64,000 nucleotides of DNA from Jeotgalibaca ciconiae (GTDB lineage Bacteria > Bacillota > Bacilli > Lactobacillales > Aerococcaceae), in the NCBI RefSeq assembly GCF_003955755.1, contig NZ_CP034465.1, positions 1,668,001-1,732,000 on the forward strand, read 5' to 3'. The notes beneath the pieces are model-generated. The model did no database searches and had not been told where the DNA came from. It was given only the letters and a program-made list of their open reading frames with translations. Positions 1 to 10,173 of the stretch are shown here, piece after piece. Each line of letters opens with the position of its first letter. Position 1 is the first letter of the stretch. The position numbers were made by a program, and so were the translations under genes.

Positions 1-1746
1 TAATTTACGTTCGTTTTTTGCACGTTCTTTATTTGCTTGATAATCATTTTTGCTTTTCGCTGCGTTGGTTTCAGAAGAATCTTGGTCTTTCTCAATCTGT
101 TCTTCGGCAGTGAGTAAAGCTAATTGCTCTTCTTCTTCTTTTTTCTCTAAATAATAATCATAATCGCCTAAGTAAAGTTGGCTGCCATTTTCTGAAAGTT
201 CCAAAATACTGGTAGCAATGCGATTAATAAAGTAGCGGTCATGCGAGACAAATAGGAGCGTACCGTCATATTCGATCAAAGCATTTTCTAAGACTTCTTT
301 ACTGTCAATATCCAAGTGGTTTGTAGGCTCATCAAGCATGAGTACGTTATTTTTTTCCAATGCGAGTTTACATAAAGATAAGCGAGCTCTTTCGCCACCG
401 CTCAGAGAATGAATGGTTTTCTCCACATCTTCTCCTGTAAAGAGGAAACTGCCGAGGATACTCCGAATATCGGTTTCATTCATTGTTGGATGCAGATCCC
501 ATATCTCCGCTAAGACAGTTTTATTGGTTGTTAAGTTTTTCATTTCTTGATCATAATAACCAATATCAAGATTAGATCCGTAATGAATTTTTCCATGAAT
601 CATCGGAAGTTCCTTATTTAATGTCTTTAACAGAGTGGACTTACCGATTCCATTAGGTCCCACGATCCCGATTGCTTGTTGTTTTCTCAAATCTAACTGA
701 ATTGGTGAAGAAAGAATTTCTCCCTCATAACCAATTGCCCCATCTTCCACGATCAAGACAACATTGCCGCTTTCTTTTTCAACCTCAAAAGAAAAGCGAG
801 CAGACCGCTCATCTCCTTTTGGTTTTTCCAAGCGAGACATTTTCTCCAAACGCTTTCGACGACTCTGCGCCATCTTGGTGGTAGAGGCACGAACAATATT
901 TCTTGCAATATAATCTTCTAATTTAGCGATTTCTTCTTGTTGTTTGTCAAACTGCTTCATTTCCTGCTCTAGGCGAGCGGCTTTTTCTTGTAAATAAAAT
1001 GAGTAATTACCTTTATAATGATGGATCCGATGACGGCTGATTTCATAGACACTACTAGCAACTTTATCTAAAAAATATCGATCGTGTGAAACAATCAATA
1101 AAGTTCCCCGATAACTTAGTAAATAATTTTCTAACCAACTTAATGTTTCAATATCCAAATGGTTTGTAGGTTCATCTAAGATTAATAGATCATTTTTTTC
1201 TAATAGAACCTTTGCCAGAGCAAGTCGTGTTTTTTGTCCGCCAGACAACTGGGAAATAGGGCGTTCGTGGTCTTCTTCATAAAAACGGAAACCATGCAAA
1301 ACAGAACGGATTTCAGATTCATATCCATAAGCATTTTTATCCTGCATTTCCTGCTGAAGAGAATCGTATTTCTTCAAAGCTAGTTCAAATGCAGGCGGAT
1401 CATTGATTAGTTCTTCGTTCGTAAGTGCGATTGCAGCTTGTTCGGCTTCTTTTGTCAGCTTGATAATTGGTTCGAATACCGATAACATTTCTTCCCAAAT
1501 GGTTTGGTCAGAATCGACTGTACTATATTGGTCAAGATAACCAATCTGGATGTCTTTTCGTTTTACTACCTTTCCATCATCGGTCGGTTCAATCCCTGCT
1601 AATATTTTTAGCAAGGTAGATTTTCCGGCTCCATTTCTTCCCACAAGTGCGATTCGTTCCTGATCTTGAATGGTAATTTGAATATTTTCGAAAAGGATTG
1701 CGGACCCAAAGTGGCGAGCGAGATTTTGGCCTTGCAATAATATCAT
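1..1746 (-). CDS. ydiF: ABC-F family ATPase, YdiF type (3' end outside window)
   Basis: Soluble duplicated ABC ATPase without membrane segments; ABC-F proteins are known to act on the ribosome rather than in transport. The ATG at 1746 follows an AGAGGAG ribosome site. The 582 visible residues show Walker A GRNGAGKS at about 37-44, a first signature LSGGQ near 166, the motif DEPTNHLD, a charged helical linker at about 235-300, a second Walker A GPNGIGKS near 365 and a second LSGGE near 447. The chain is still open at base 1, in a lysine-rich C-terminal tail, so the stop lies outside the window. It is divergent from rex. In Bacillus subtilis ydiF also sits near rex and groESL, which supports the name. 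Its role in ribosome quality control or resistance cannot be told from sequence. Confidence 0.93.
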   Translation of the reverse strand, partial: MILLQGQNLARHFGSAILFENIQITIQDQERIALVGRNGAGKSTLLKILAGIEPTDDGKVVKRKDIQIGYLDQYSTVDSDQTIWEEMLSVFEPIIKLTKEAEQAAIALTNEELINDPPAFELALKKYDSLQQEMQDKNAYGYESEIRSVLHGFRFYEEDHERPISQLSGGQKTRLALAKVLLEKNDLLILDEPTNHLDIETLSWLENYLLSYRGTLLIVSHDRYFLDKVASSVYEISRHRIHHYKGNYSFYLQEKAARLEQEMKQFDKQQEEIAKLEDYIARNIVRASTTKMAQSRRKRLEKMSRLEKPKGDERSARFSFEVEKESGNVVLIVEDGAIGYEGEILSSPIQLDLRKQQAIGIVGPNGIGKSTLLKTLNKELPMIHGKIHYGSNLDIGYYDQEMKNLTTNKTVLAEIWDLHPTMNETDIRSILGSFLFTGEDVEKTIHSLSGGERARLSLCKLALEKNNVLMLDEPTNHLDIDSKEVLENALIEYDGTLLFVSHDRYFINRIATSILELSENGSQLYLGDYDYYLEKKEEEEQLALLTAEEQIEKDQDSSETNAAKSKNDYQANKERAKNERKL

Positions 1747-1863
1747 TTATAACTCCTCTTTCTCTTTTTAATATTAATAGATAATGTCAAATAAGAACAT
1801 GCAAACTAATTTTATCATAGAAAATATATAACTGATAGATAAGGAATTTGCAAAAGCTTTTAA

Positions 1864-1987
1864 TTGTGAAAAACGTCTACACCTTATTTAGAAAGGTGAT
1901 AAGAACAAAGAGTAAAATAGAAATTTTTTCACAAAAAACTACAAATTAGAATAAAATACTAGATTTTTCACAAACTAATGCTATAAT
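1864..1987 (+). promoter_or_regulatory. rex control region with Rex-like half sites and -10 box
   Basis: The 328-bp gap between ydiF and rex holds no gene. A TATAAT lies at 1982-1987. Three Rex-like half sites occur: TTGTGAA at 1864-1870 and TTCACAA at 1928-1934 and 1967-1973. The known Rex operator is a TTGTGAAnnnnnnTTCACAA palindrome, and here no pair has that spacing. Autoregulation is therefore only an inference; the -10 assignment is better supported than the operator. Confidence 0.35.
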
Positions 1988-2074
1988 AACACTATGAAAT
2001 AGTTAGTTAAGATATGTGAATATCTGTATATAGAGCTTTGTTTGAGAACAATATTTTGAAGGAGAGTGTAGAGG

Positions 2075-2710
2075 ATGTCTACAACTAATGAAATACCTAG
2101 AGCAACTGCCCGCCGGTTGCCGATTTATCACCGTTATTTACGATATTTGCATAATGCAGGAAAAACAAGAATATCTTCTACGGAATTAAGTGAAGCAGTA
2201 AAAGTGGATAGTGCAACGATCCGCAGAGATTTTTCCTATTTTGGAGCACTGGGGAAAAGAGGATATGGTTACGACGTTGCCTATTTATTAGACTTCTTTA
2301 GTAAAACGCTGAATCAAGACCGCTTGACTAATGTAGCCTTGATTGGTGTAGGTAATTTGGGACACGCTTTATTGAATTATAATTTTCATTTAAGTAATAA
2401 TGTACGTATTAGCTGCGCTTTTGATGTAAATGAAGAAATTGTAGGAAAAATTGTCAGTGGTGTGCCCGTGTACTCTATGGCAGAGATGATTGAGCAACTG
2501 CGTATTCAACAAATTGATGTTGCAATTTTGACTGTCCCACAAAATGTTGCGCAAGAAGCATCCAATGATTTAGTTGAAGCAGGAGTAAAAGGTATCATGA
2601 ATTTTACCCCGATTCGACTTTCTGTGCCAGAAGATGTTCGTATTCAAAACGTTGATTTAACAAATGAGTTACAAACGTTGATTTACTTCTTAGATAACAA
2701 TATATCCTAA
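2075..2710 (+). CDS. rex: Redox-sensing transcriptional repressor Rex
   Basis: NADH/NAD+-sensing repressor that in Firmicutes controls fermentative and anaerobic genes. The protein is 211 aa, the usual length. Residues 1-80 form the winged helix, with a recognition region containing SATIRRDFS at 46-54. A Rossmann fold follows with the dinucleotide motif GVGNLG at 91-96, and the C-terminal swap helix ends in LIYFLDNN. The ATG at 2075 follows AAGGAG at 2059-2064. It is monocistronic, bounded by a strong bidirectional terminator, and lies in a ydiF-rex-ydiK-ydiL-groESL block as in B. subtilis, without the tat and moaC genes found there. Confidence 0.97.
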   Translation: MSTTNEIPRATARRLPIYHRYLRYLHNAGKTRISSTELSEAVKVDSATIRRDFSYFGALGKRGYGYDVAYLLDFFSKTLNQDRLTNVALIGVGNLGHALLNYNFHLSNNVRISCAFDVNEEIVGKIVSGVPVYSMAEMIEQLRIQQIDVAILTVPQNVAQEASNDLVEAGVKGIMNFTPIRLSVPEDVRIQNVDLTNELQTLIYFLDNNIS

Positions 2711-2711
2711 T

Positions 2712-2756
2712 AAAAAACGGTTGAAAATCGAATGGAACGATTTTCAACCGTTTTTT
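2712..2756. terminator. Bidirectional terminator between rex and ydiK
   Basis: A perfect 19-bp inverted repeat (2712-2730 with 2738-2756) encloses a 7-nt loop and is flanked by A-run and T-run, so it can stop transcription from both convergent genes. Confidence 0.95.
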
Positions 2757-2971
2757 CATTTATTATCTTTATCGTCAATATTTTTTTTGATTTTAAAGTA
2801 GGTATCAAGCATCCGAAATCCCTGCACAATATTGTTTGTAGCAAAGAGAACACTAAGAATGGCTAAAAAACCCCATCCTGCATTATTCACACTATCGATA
2901 GCGAAGTACAGGAATAGTGCCCCGAAAATGAATTTCATACCAATTTGGATTAAGATGTCTTTTAAAGTCAT
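2756..2971 (-). CDS. ydiK: YdiK-like small membrane protein (DUF4305)
   Basis: A 71-aa protein with two hydrophobic segments (about 9-27 and 32-52) and a charged C-terminal tail rich in K and D. Size, topology and place (next to ydiL, between rex and groESL) match B. subtilis YdiK, a DUF4305 protein of unknown function. The start ATG follows AGAAAGGAAA. The stop TGA (bases 2756-2758) touches the shared terminator. It is probably co-transcribed with ydiL, 53 bp upstream on the same strand. No function can be assigned. Confidence 0.8.
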   Translation of the reverse strand: MTLKDILIQIGMKFIFGALFLYFAIDSVNNAGWGFLAILSVLFATNNIVQGFRMLDTYFKIKKNIDDKDNK

Positions 2972-3024
2972 ATGTTTCCTTTCTGCTTTTAAAATTTCTG
3001 CATTTTATTGCCAAAGAACAGTCC

Positions 3025-3699
3025 TTACATATTAAATAAGTCTGGGAAAATCAATGGTAAACTAGCATATGCATTCATTAAACTGTGCGCCAAAATAGGA
3101 GTTAGAATGTTATTTGTTTTATAATATAAATAACAGAACCACAGTCCTAACGTTCCATATACCAGCATATGTCCATCAAAATGGATAAAGGCAAAAATTA
3201 ATGAGCTGATTACTGCTGAGCCCATCATTCCAACATTAGAAGAGGACAGTTGTGTAAAAATTGCCTTTCTAAAAACAAATTCTTCCATAATGGGTGCAAA
3301 TAAAACAATCATTAAAATTAAATAAGGATATTTGCTTGTCAATTCAAGCAAATTTTCTGTATTTGCTGATTCTGGCGAAATCCCAAAAACATTTATCTCA
3401 ATGATTGCAGTAATTACTTGAATAATAATCGAGCCAATAAAGCCTGCAATACCCCACAATAGTATTTTCCCAATGGATGCAGATTTTTGCTCTGTTATTT
3501 CAGTAATAGGAGTCCATTCTTTACGCTGATTCACAAAAATCATTGCGACAGTACCAATAAAGGCAAAAAGTATGGATAGTGTCATGCTCATCTCTATCTG
3601 TTTATTTTGCGGGAATAAAAAGACAAGTGGAACAGGTAATAGTTGAACAGCAACATACAAAAAGATGATTTGAGTGGCTGCGGAAAGTTTCTTTTTCAT
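3025..3699 (-). CDS. ydiL: CPBP family intramembrane metalloprotease, YdiL type
   Basis: A 224-aa multi-pass membrane protein of the CPBP (CAAX protease and bacteriocin-processing; Abi) family. The three family motifs are present: EExxxR at E139-E140-R144, the FxxxH-type histidine H173, and HxxxN at H205-N209. About six membrane helices are predicted from hydrophobic runs. The ATG at 3699 follows AGAAAGGT. Upstream of ydiK, it mirrors the B. subtilis ydiK-ydiL pair next to groESL. The substrate is unknown; the motifs suggest an active glutamate-dependent or metal-dependent protease. Confidence 0.9.
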   Translation of the reverse strand: MKKKLSAATQIIFLYVAVQLLPVPLVFLFPQNKQIEMSMTLSILFAFIGTVAMIFVNQRKEWTPITEITEQKSASIGKILLWGIAGFIGSIIIQVITAIIEINVFGISPESANTENLLELTSKYPYLILMIVLFAPIMEEFVFRKAIFTQLSSSNVGMMGSAVISSLIFAFIHFDGHMLVYGTLGLWFCYLYYKTNNILTPILAHSLMNAYASLPLIFPDLFNM

Positions 3700-3822
3700 A
3701 AATCGTAACCTTTCTGTTAAAGTAACAAAAGTAATAGAATTTTATTTAAGTAAAGTTTCTTCATTACTTAAAAGCCTAAATGAAAGTATATCATATTTTT
3801 AGAAAAAATTAATGGATTTGTC

Positions 3823-3851
3823 TTGCAATCGCTCGAAGATTTGATTAAGAT
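3823..3851 (+). promoter_or_regulatory. groESL promoter
   Basis: TTGCAA at 3823-3828 and TAAGAT at 3846-3851, separated by 17 bp, form a vegetative-type promoter whose start point would fall just before the CIRCE operator. Confidence 0.7.
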
Positions 3852-3862
3852 AGATACATAGG

Positions 3863-3889
3863 TTAGCACTCTTCGAGTTAGAGTGCTAA
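3863..3889 (+). promoter_or_regulatory. CIRCE operator (HrcA site)
   Basis: A perfect TTAGCACTC-N9-GAGTGCTAA inverted repeat, the known binding site of the heat-shock repressor HrcA. Its position just after the promoter predicts HrcA repression of groESL. Confidence 0.97.
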
Positions 3890-3918
3890 TTCATTCTAAA
3901 AATTCTGGAGGGATATTT

Positions 3919-4203
3919 GTGTTAAAACCATTAGGAAATCGCGTCATCATTGAAGTTGCGAAAGAAGAGGAACAAACAGTTGGCGGCCTTGTGTTACCAT
4001 CATCTGCCAAAGAAAAGTCACAAACGGGTACAGTGATTGCAATTGGAGACGGACGAGTGACAGATAACGGTACAAAGATCGACATGGTTGTCAAAGAAGG
4101 GGACAGCGTTCTTTTTGAAAAATATTCCGGTACTGATATTAAGTACGAAGGCAAAGACTATCTTGTTGTGAAAGAAACAGATATCGTTGCAATCATTGGG
4201 TAA
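3919..4203 (+). CDS. groES: Co-chaperonin GroES
   Basis: The 10-kDa lid of the GroEL folding chamber. The product is 94 aa, beginning MLKPLGNRV, with the mobile loop region around residues 16-32 and the typical end IVAIIG. The start is the GTG at 3919, with GGAGGG at 3907-3912. An in-frame ATG further upstream at 3883 lies inside the CIRCE operator and has no ribosome site, so it is rejected. groEL follows after 32 bp, forming the usual dicistronic heat-shock operon. Confidence 0.97.
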   Translation: MLKPLGNRVIIEVAKEEEQTVGGLVLPSSAKEKSQTGTVIAIGDGRVTDNGTKIDMVVKEGDSVLFEKYSGTDIKYEGKDYLVVKETDIVAIIG

Positions 4204-4220
4204 TTAAAATAAATTTATGA

Positions 4221-5852
<1,632 letters not shown>

Positions 5853-5880
5853 TCAAAAGTGTGAAAAAAATTTAGAAGTG

Positions 5881-5919
5881 AAAAAGCGAAGGCGAGCAAA
5901 CTCGTCCTCGCTTTTTTTT
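5881..5919 (+). terminator. groESL terminator
   Basis: A 16-bp stem (5881-5896 with 5901-5916, two imperfect pairs) with loop CAAA is followed by a run of eight T. Confidence 0.93.
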
Positions 5920-6192
5920 GCCTATTTTTATGAAAACAGACAATCAAAGAGTATTCTGAGGCTGAACATCTTTATTTTCAAAAAATAACGATGTTCAACA
6001 GGAAATTTACCGTGGAACAACATTATTCTAAAAATATAAAGACATTCAAACCGTAAAATACTCTGGAACATCTTTATTTTAGACTAAACGACTATAAGTT
6101 TTGCTTTCTATGTCTGGCTGCCAAATCTTGACCGTTTTCTAAAAAATAAAAAAGAAAAATAAAACATTTTGGATGTTTTTGATTGCAAATGA
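5920..6192. repeat. Gene-free gap with a 15-bp direct repeat and a decayed dispersed element
   Basis: No gene is seen here. GAACATCTTTATTTT occurs twice, at 5964-5978 and 6066-6080, and the first copy can pair with GATGTTC at 5990-5996. Bases 6080-6146 align without gaps to the first part of the dispersed element at 47914 and 53363, with about 39 of 54 positions identical, and so look like an old decayed copy of it. Confidence 0.6.
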
Positions 6193-6221
6193 TTGATTTT
6201 GGCGTTTTAAGGTGGTATAGT
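6193..6221 (+). promoter_or_regulatory. fruRKA promoter
   Basis: TTGATT at 6193-6198 and TATAGT at 6216-6221 with 17 bp between. It lies 19 bp before the chosen fruR start and inside the longest possible reading frame, which argues for the shorter start. Confidence 0.7.
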
Positions 6222-6239
6222 TTTAATGAGGTGAGGAAA

Positions 6240-6992
6240 GTGCTTACAGAAGAGAGATACCATGTGATTCTGGGGAGCTTAGAAAAAGAGCCAGTTGTTA
6301 AATTACAGGATTTAGTGGATTTGACCAAGACATCTGAGTCCACAATACGAAGAGATCTGAAAAAATTGGAAGAATCAGAAAAATTAGTTCGTATTCATGG
6401 TGGAGCGAGACGGATTTATAATGTTGCGAATGAAGACATGATGGAAGAGAAATCGGTCAAAAATACAGACGAGAAGAAGAGGATTGCTAAGTTTGCAGTC
6501 GAAATGATTCGTGACGGTGAAATGATTTATCTTGATGCGGGTTCTACAACCTATGACATGATACCATTTTTAAAAAATAAACAAGTTACCGTTATTACGA
6601 ATGGGATTCCTCACGCATCATTGTTGACGGATCTAAACATTCAAACAATACAAATTGGTGGGAGAATCAAACGTCACACGAAGGCAGTCATTGGACCGGA
6701 AGCACAGAGGCAAATTCAGACTTATCATTTTAGCAAAGCTTTTTTAGGAATTAACGGTGTTGATTTGGAATTTGGGTATACGACTCCTGATATGGAAGAA
6801 GCGGTCATTAAGCAATTAGTTATGCAAAGTGCAAATCGTAGTTTCTTTCTTGCAGATTCTTCAAAAATGAATAAAGTAACTTTTTCAAAAGTGGCAAATT
6901 TAGAAGATGGCAACTTAATTAGCAGTCGTTTATCTGAAGAGTTGAAAAATAGAATAGCAGAGCAGACAAATATATGGGAGGTGGAATCATGA
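6240..6992 (+). CDS. fruR: DeoR-family repressor of the fructose operon, FruR
   Basis: A 250-aa DeoR/FruR-type regulator. The N-terminal helix-turn-helix contains SESTIRRDLKKLE (about 30-42) and is followed by the typical linker RIHGGARR. The C-terminal phosphosugar-sensing domain has LDAGSTTYDM and the late motif LADSSKMNKVTF. The start chosen is GTG at 6240, giving MLTEERYHV like other FruR proteins, with AGGTGAGG just upstream. An ATG at 6183 is rejected because the promoter lies within it. It heads fruRKA, overlaps fruK by 4 bp (ATGA), and by family knowledge should respond to fructose 1-phosphate. Confidence 0.93.
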   Translation: MLTEERYHVILGSLEKEPVVKLQDLVDLTKTSESTIRRDLKKLEESEKLVRIHGGARRIYNVANEDMMEEKSVKNTDEKKRIAKFAVEMIRDGEMIYLDAGSTTYDMIPFLKNKQVTVITNGIPHASLLTDLNIQTIQIGGRIKRHTKAVIGPEAQRQIQTYHFSKAFLGINGVDLEFGYTTPDMEEAVIKQLVMQSANRSFFLADSSKMNKVTFSKVANLEDGNLISSRLSEELKNRIAEQTNIWEVES

Positions 6993-7924
6993 TTTATACC
7001 ATTACTTTGAATCCTTCGATTGATTATATTGTTCATCTGGATGGTTTAGAGATCGGCAATGTCAATCGGATTAAACAAGATTTCAAATTGCCGGGAGGGA
7101 AAGGGATTAATGTCTCTAGAATATTAAATCAGCTGCAAGTATCGAATACTGCTTTAGGATTTGTAGGAGGATTTACTGGAAAGTTTGTGGAAGACTGGTT
7201 GATTGATGAAGGAATTCAAACAGAATTTACAGAAGTGGAAGACGATACTCGAATTAATGTGAAATTGAAAGCTGGAGAAGAGACTGAAATTAATGGGGAA
7301 GGACCTCATATTTCAGAGAGCACGGCTAATGAATTCCTGAAGCATTTTGACGGCTTTACGGAAGAAGATACAGTCATTCTGTCTGGCAGTCGTCCAAAGA
7401 GTTTACCAGAGGATTATTACGAAACGATTATTCAGAACTTAGTAGCGAAGAAGAGTGCCTTTGTAATAGATACAACAGGAAATGATTTGAAAAATGCTTT
7501 GAAATATCAACCCTTGTTAGTAAAACCAAATCACCATGAATTGGGAGATTTGTTCAATGTCGAGTTGCATTCGATCGAAGAAATGATTCCTTATGGAAAG
7601 AAACTTCTGGAACAAGGTGCTAAATTTGCCATTATTTCTTTAGCAGGAGAAGGCGCCATCCTATTCGCGGAAGAAGGAGTTTATCACGCTACAGCGCCAA
7701 AAGGAAAAGTAAAAAATTCTGTAGGTGCGGGAGACTCGATGGTTGCAGGATTTGTGGGAATCTATACACAGACAAAAGATGCATTAGAAGCTTTCACTTT
7801 TAGTGTTGCTTGTGGAAGTGCAACAGCCTTCTCTGATGATTTAGCGAAAAGGGAAGATATTGAAAAACTTGTAGATTTAATAAAAATAAAAAAAATAGAT
7901 GGAGTTGAAAAGAATGAAAATTAA
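6989..7924 (+). CDS. fruK: 1-phosphofructokinase
   Basis: Phosphorylates fructose 1-phosphate, made by FruA, to fructose 1,6-bisphosphate. It is a 311-aa PfkB-family kinase. The N-terminal substrate motif PGGKGINVS spans 35-43, and the PfkB signature GAGDSM spans 246-251 with catalytic D249. The ATG at 6989 overlaps the fruR stop and follows GGGAGG at 6976-6981. The upstream ATG at 6974 is part of that ribosome site and is rejected. It overlaps fruA by 11 bp, so translation is probably coupled. Confidence 0.96.
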   Translation: MIYTITLNPSIDYIVHLDGLEIGNVNRIKQDFKLPGGKGINVSRILNQLQVSNTALGFVGGFTGKFVEDWLIDEGIQTEFTEVEDDTRINVKLKAGEETEINGEGPHISESTANEFLKHFDGFTEEDTVILSGSRPKSLPEDYYETIIQNLVAKKSAFVIDTTGNDLKNALKYQPLLVKPNHHELGDLFNVELHSIEEMIPYGKKLLEQGAKFAIISLAGEGAILFAEEGVYHATAPKGKVKNSVGAGDSMVAGFVGIYTQTKDALEAFTFSVACGSATAFSDDLAKREDIEKLVDLIKIKKIDGVEKNEN

Positions 7925-9812
7925 TGATGTTCTATTAAAAGAGCTCATGATTATGGATTTAAAGTCAACCACCAAAGAAGGTGTGTTAGATGAGATGATT
8001 GCTAGTTTATTAGATAATGACATTATCAATGACCGAGAAGTTTTTAAAGAAGGGATCATTGCAAGAGAGGCTCAATCTTCTACGGGATTGGGTGAAGGAA
8101 TTGCGATGCCGCATGCTAAAAATAATGCTGTACAACAACCAGCAGTTGTTTTTGCAAAAAGTTCTGCAGGAGTAGACTATGATTCTCTAGACGGACAGCC
8201 AGCACACTTATTCTTTATGATTGCGGCACCGGAAGGAGCAAACAATGTCCACTTAGAAGTGTTGGCTTCCTTATCTCGTCAATTAATCAATCCAGATTTA
8301 TTGGCACAGCTTAAAGCAGCAACAACCCCAGAAGAAGTGCAACAAATTTTCAGTGCTGCAGAAGAGAGTCGTGAAGAAGAGGAGCGTCAAGAGCAAGCAA
8401 ACAAAACAACAATCGAAGACGCTAAAAAGCCATTTGTAGTTGCTGTCACAGCTTGTCCGACAGGTATTGCACATACGTATATGGCAGAAGATGCTTTGAA
8501 GAAAAAAGCTGCTGAAATGGGTGTTGACATTCGTGTAGAAACGAATGGCTCTGAAGGAGCTAAAAATATTTTAACTGCTGCAGAAATTGAACAAGCATCC
8601 GCAGTAATCATTGCTGCTGGTAAAAAAGTTTCTTTGGATCGTTTCAATGGAAAACACGTTTTACAACGTCCGGTAAGTGATGGCATCAACAAAGCGGAAG
8701 AGCTTATTAATAAAGCTGTGAACCAACAAGCTCCAATTCTAAGTGTGGACGTTGATGCAAGCAAATCGGATGACGAAGAAGATAACCAATCAGTATTTGG
8801 TAACTTGTATAAAGATTTGATGAACGGAATTTCTCATATGCTTCCATTTGTGGTAGGTGGAGGGATTATCCTGGCGATTTCTTTCTTATTTGAAAGCAGC
8901 TTCGGTAGTGATAGTGTCTTGTTCGAATCGTTTAATACAATTGGAAGTACCGCGTTCAATTTCTTGATTCCAATTCTTGCTGGATATATTGCCTATAGTA
9001 TTGCTGACCGTCCTGGGTTATTACCGGGTATGGCAGGCGGGTTGATGGCGGTAAATCAAAATGCAGGTTTCCTTGGCGGTTTAGTTGCTGGTTTTATGGC
9101 AGGATATGTTGTTCATGTATTAAAGCGTCTATTTAGAAAAGTACCAAAAACGCTTGAAGGATTGAAGCCGATTTTACTTTACCCAGTATTTGGCCTTCTG
9201 ATAACAGGTTTGTTGATGTTCTTCATCATTGGACCAGTATTCTCTGGAATTAATACCGCAATGTTGAATTTCTTAGAAAATATGGGTACAGGGAACACAG
9301 TGTTGCTAGGAGCGTTGTTAGGCGGCATGATGGCAATCGATATGGGTGGTCCGTTTAATAAAGCAGCCTATGCCTTCTCTATTGGAATTTTCACGGATAC
9401 AGGCGATGGAGCTTGGATGGCTGCTGTTATGGCTGGCGGAATGATTCCTCCTTTGGCAATTGGTTTAGCTACTCTGGTATTCAAAGATAAATTTACGGAT
9501 GCAGAAAGACAATCGGGTATTTCAAACTTTGTACTAGGAATTTCCTTTATTACGGAAGGTGCAATTCCATTTGCAGCTGCAGATCCTCTACGCGTAATTA
9601 CTTCTTCTATCGTTGGTTCAGCAATAGCAGGTGGATTAACGCAATTGTGGAATGTAGCAATTCCAGCTCCACACGGTGGTATCTTTGTGATTGGATTAGC
9701 TGAAAATCCTCTTATGTTCTTACTAACATTAGTAATTGGGATGGTTATCTCAGCAACGATTCTAGGACTGTGGAAAAATAAAACAGTCAAAGAAGAAATC
9801 ACTTTAGAATAA
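7914..9812 (+). CDS. fruA: PTS fructose transporter subunit IIABC
   Basis: Imports fructose across the membrane and delivers fructose 1-phosphate. The 632-aa fusion has EIIA at 1-150 with phospho-His H67 in AMPHAKN, an acidic linker, EIIB at about 172-270 with phospho-Cys C181 in TACPTGIAHTYM, and the membrane EIIC at about 285-625, with the motif GGPFNKAAYAF. The ATG at 7914 follows GGAG at 7901-7904. It is the last gene of fruRKA. The phosphate comes from HPr, itself controlled by hprK further on in this window. Confidence 0.97.
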   Translation: MKINDVLLKELMIMDLKSTTKEGVLDEMIASLLDNDIINDREVFKEGIIAREAQSSTGLGEGIAMPHAKNNAVQQPAVVFAKSSAGVDYDSLDGQPAHLFFMIAAPEGANNVHLEVLASLSRQLINPDLLAQLKAATTPEEVQQIFSAAEESREEEERQEQANKTTIEDAKKPFVVAVTACPTGIAHTYMAEDALKKKAAEMGVDIRVETNGSEGAKNILTAAEIEQASAVIIAAGKKVSLDRFNGKHVLQRPVSDGINKAEELINKAVNQQAPILSVDVDASKSDDEEDNQSVFGNLYKDLMNGISHMLPFVVGGGIILAISFLFESSFGSDSVLFESFNTIGSTAFNFLIPILAGYIAYSIADRPGLLPGMAGGLMAVNQNAGFLGGLVAGFMAGYVVHVLKRLFRKVPKTLEGLKPILLYPVFGLLITGLLMFFIIGPVFSGINTAMLNFLENMGTGNTVLLGALLGGMMAIDMGGPFNKAAYAFSIGIFTDTGDGAWMAAVMAGGMIPPLAIGLATLVFKDKFTDAERQSGISNFVLGISFITEGAIPFAAADPLRVITSSIVGSAIAGGLTQLWNVAIPAPHGGIFVIGLAENPLMFLLTLVIGMVISATILGLWKNKTVKEEITLE

Positions 9813-9822
9813 AAGACTTCAA

Positions 9823-9858
9823 GAAAAGCGATTAGGAATTTTCCTAGTCGCTTTTCTC
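9823..9858 (+). terminator. fruRKA terminator
   Basis: A 16-bp stem (9823-9838 with 9841-9856, one G-U pair) with a 2-nt loop and a short T-rich tail. Confidence 0.85.
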
Positions 9859-9896
9859 AATGCAGCAACTAATGCCCTTTTGATTTTAATAAAAGG

Positions 9897-10074
9897 ATGC
9901 CGGCTATTTATCCCGTAGAAGAAATGAACCAGCTCTTCCAGCAAGTATAAAAATTCATTAAATATGTGTAAAGATTATAACAATCTTTTTGCAAAAGAAA
10001 TAAGGGAGACCTTTACAGGATTAAACAAAGAAGATTTTCATGTCATTAACGATCACTATTTAGCTGAACATTAA
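9897..10074 (+). other. Possible decayed coding sequence
   Basis: This gap between fruA and the sugar transferase contains two short in-phase-looking fragments. One starts at ATG 9897, preceded by AAAAGG, and encodes MPAIYPVEEMNQLFQQV before a stop. The other starts at 9964 and encodes 36 residues ending NDHYLAEH at 10074. The residue composition is protein-like, but stops interrupt it and no family is recognised. It may be a degraded gene or chance. Confidence 0.25.
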
Positions 10075-10173
10075 GATGGTAAAAGATGAATCTACTATTC
10101 TCGGTCTGTTCCTCTTTTGAATTTCATGCTAGAATGTAGAAAGTCAGATTGACTTTAAGGAGGGAAATAAACC

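Noticed and set aside
3883-3918. In-frame ATG giving a longer GroES.
   Set aside because: It lies in the CIRCE operator and lacks a ribosome site; GTG 3919 has both family start and GGAGGG.
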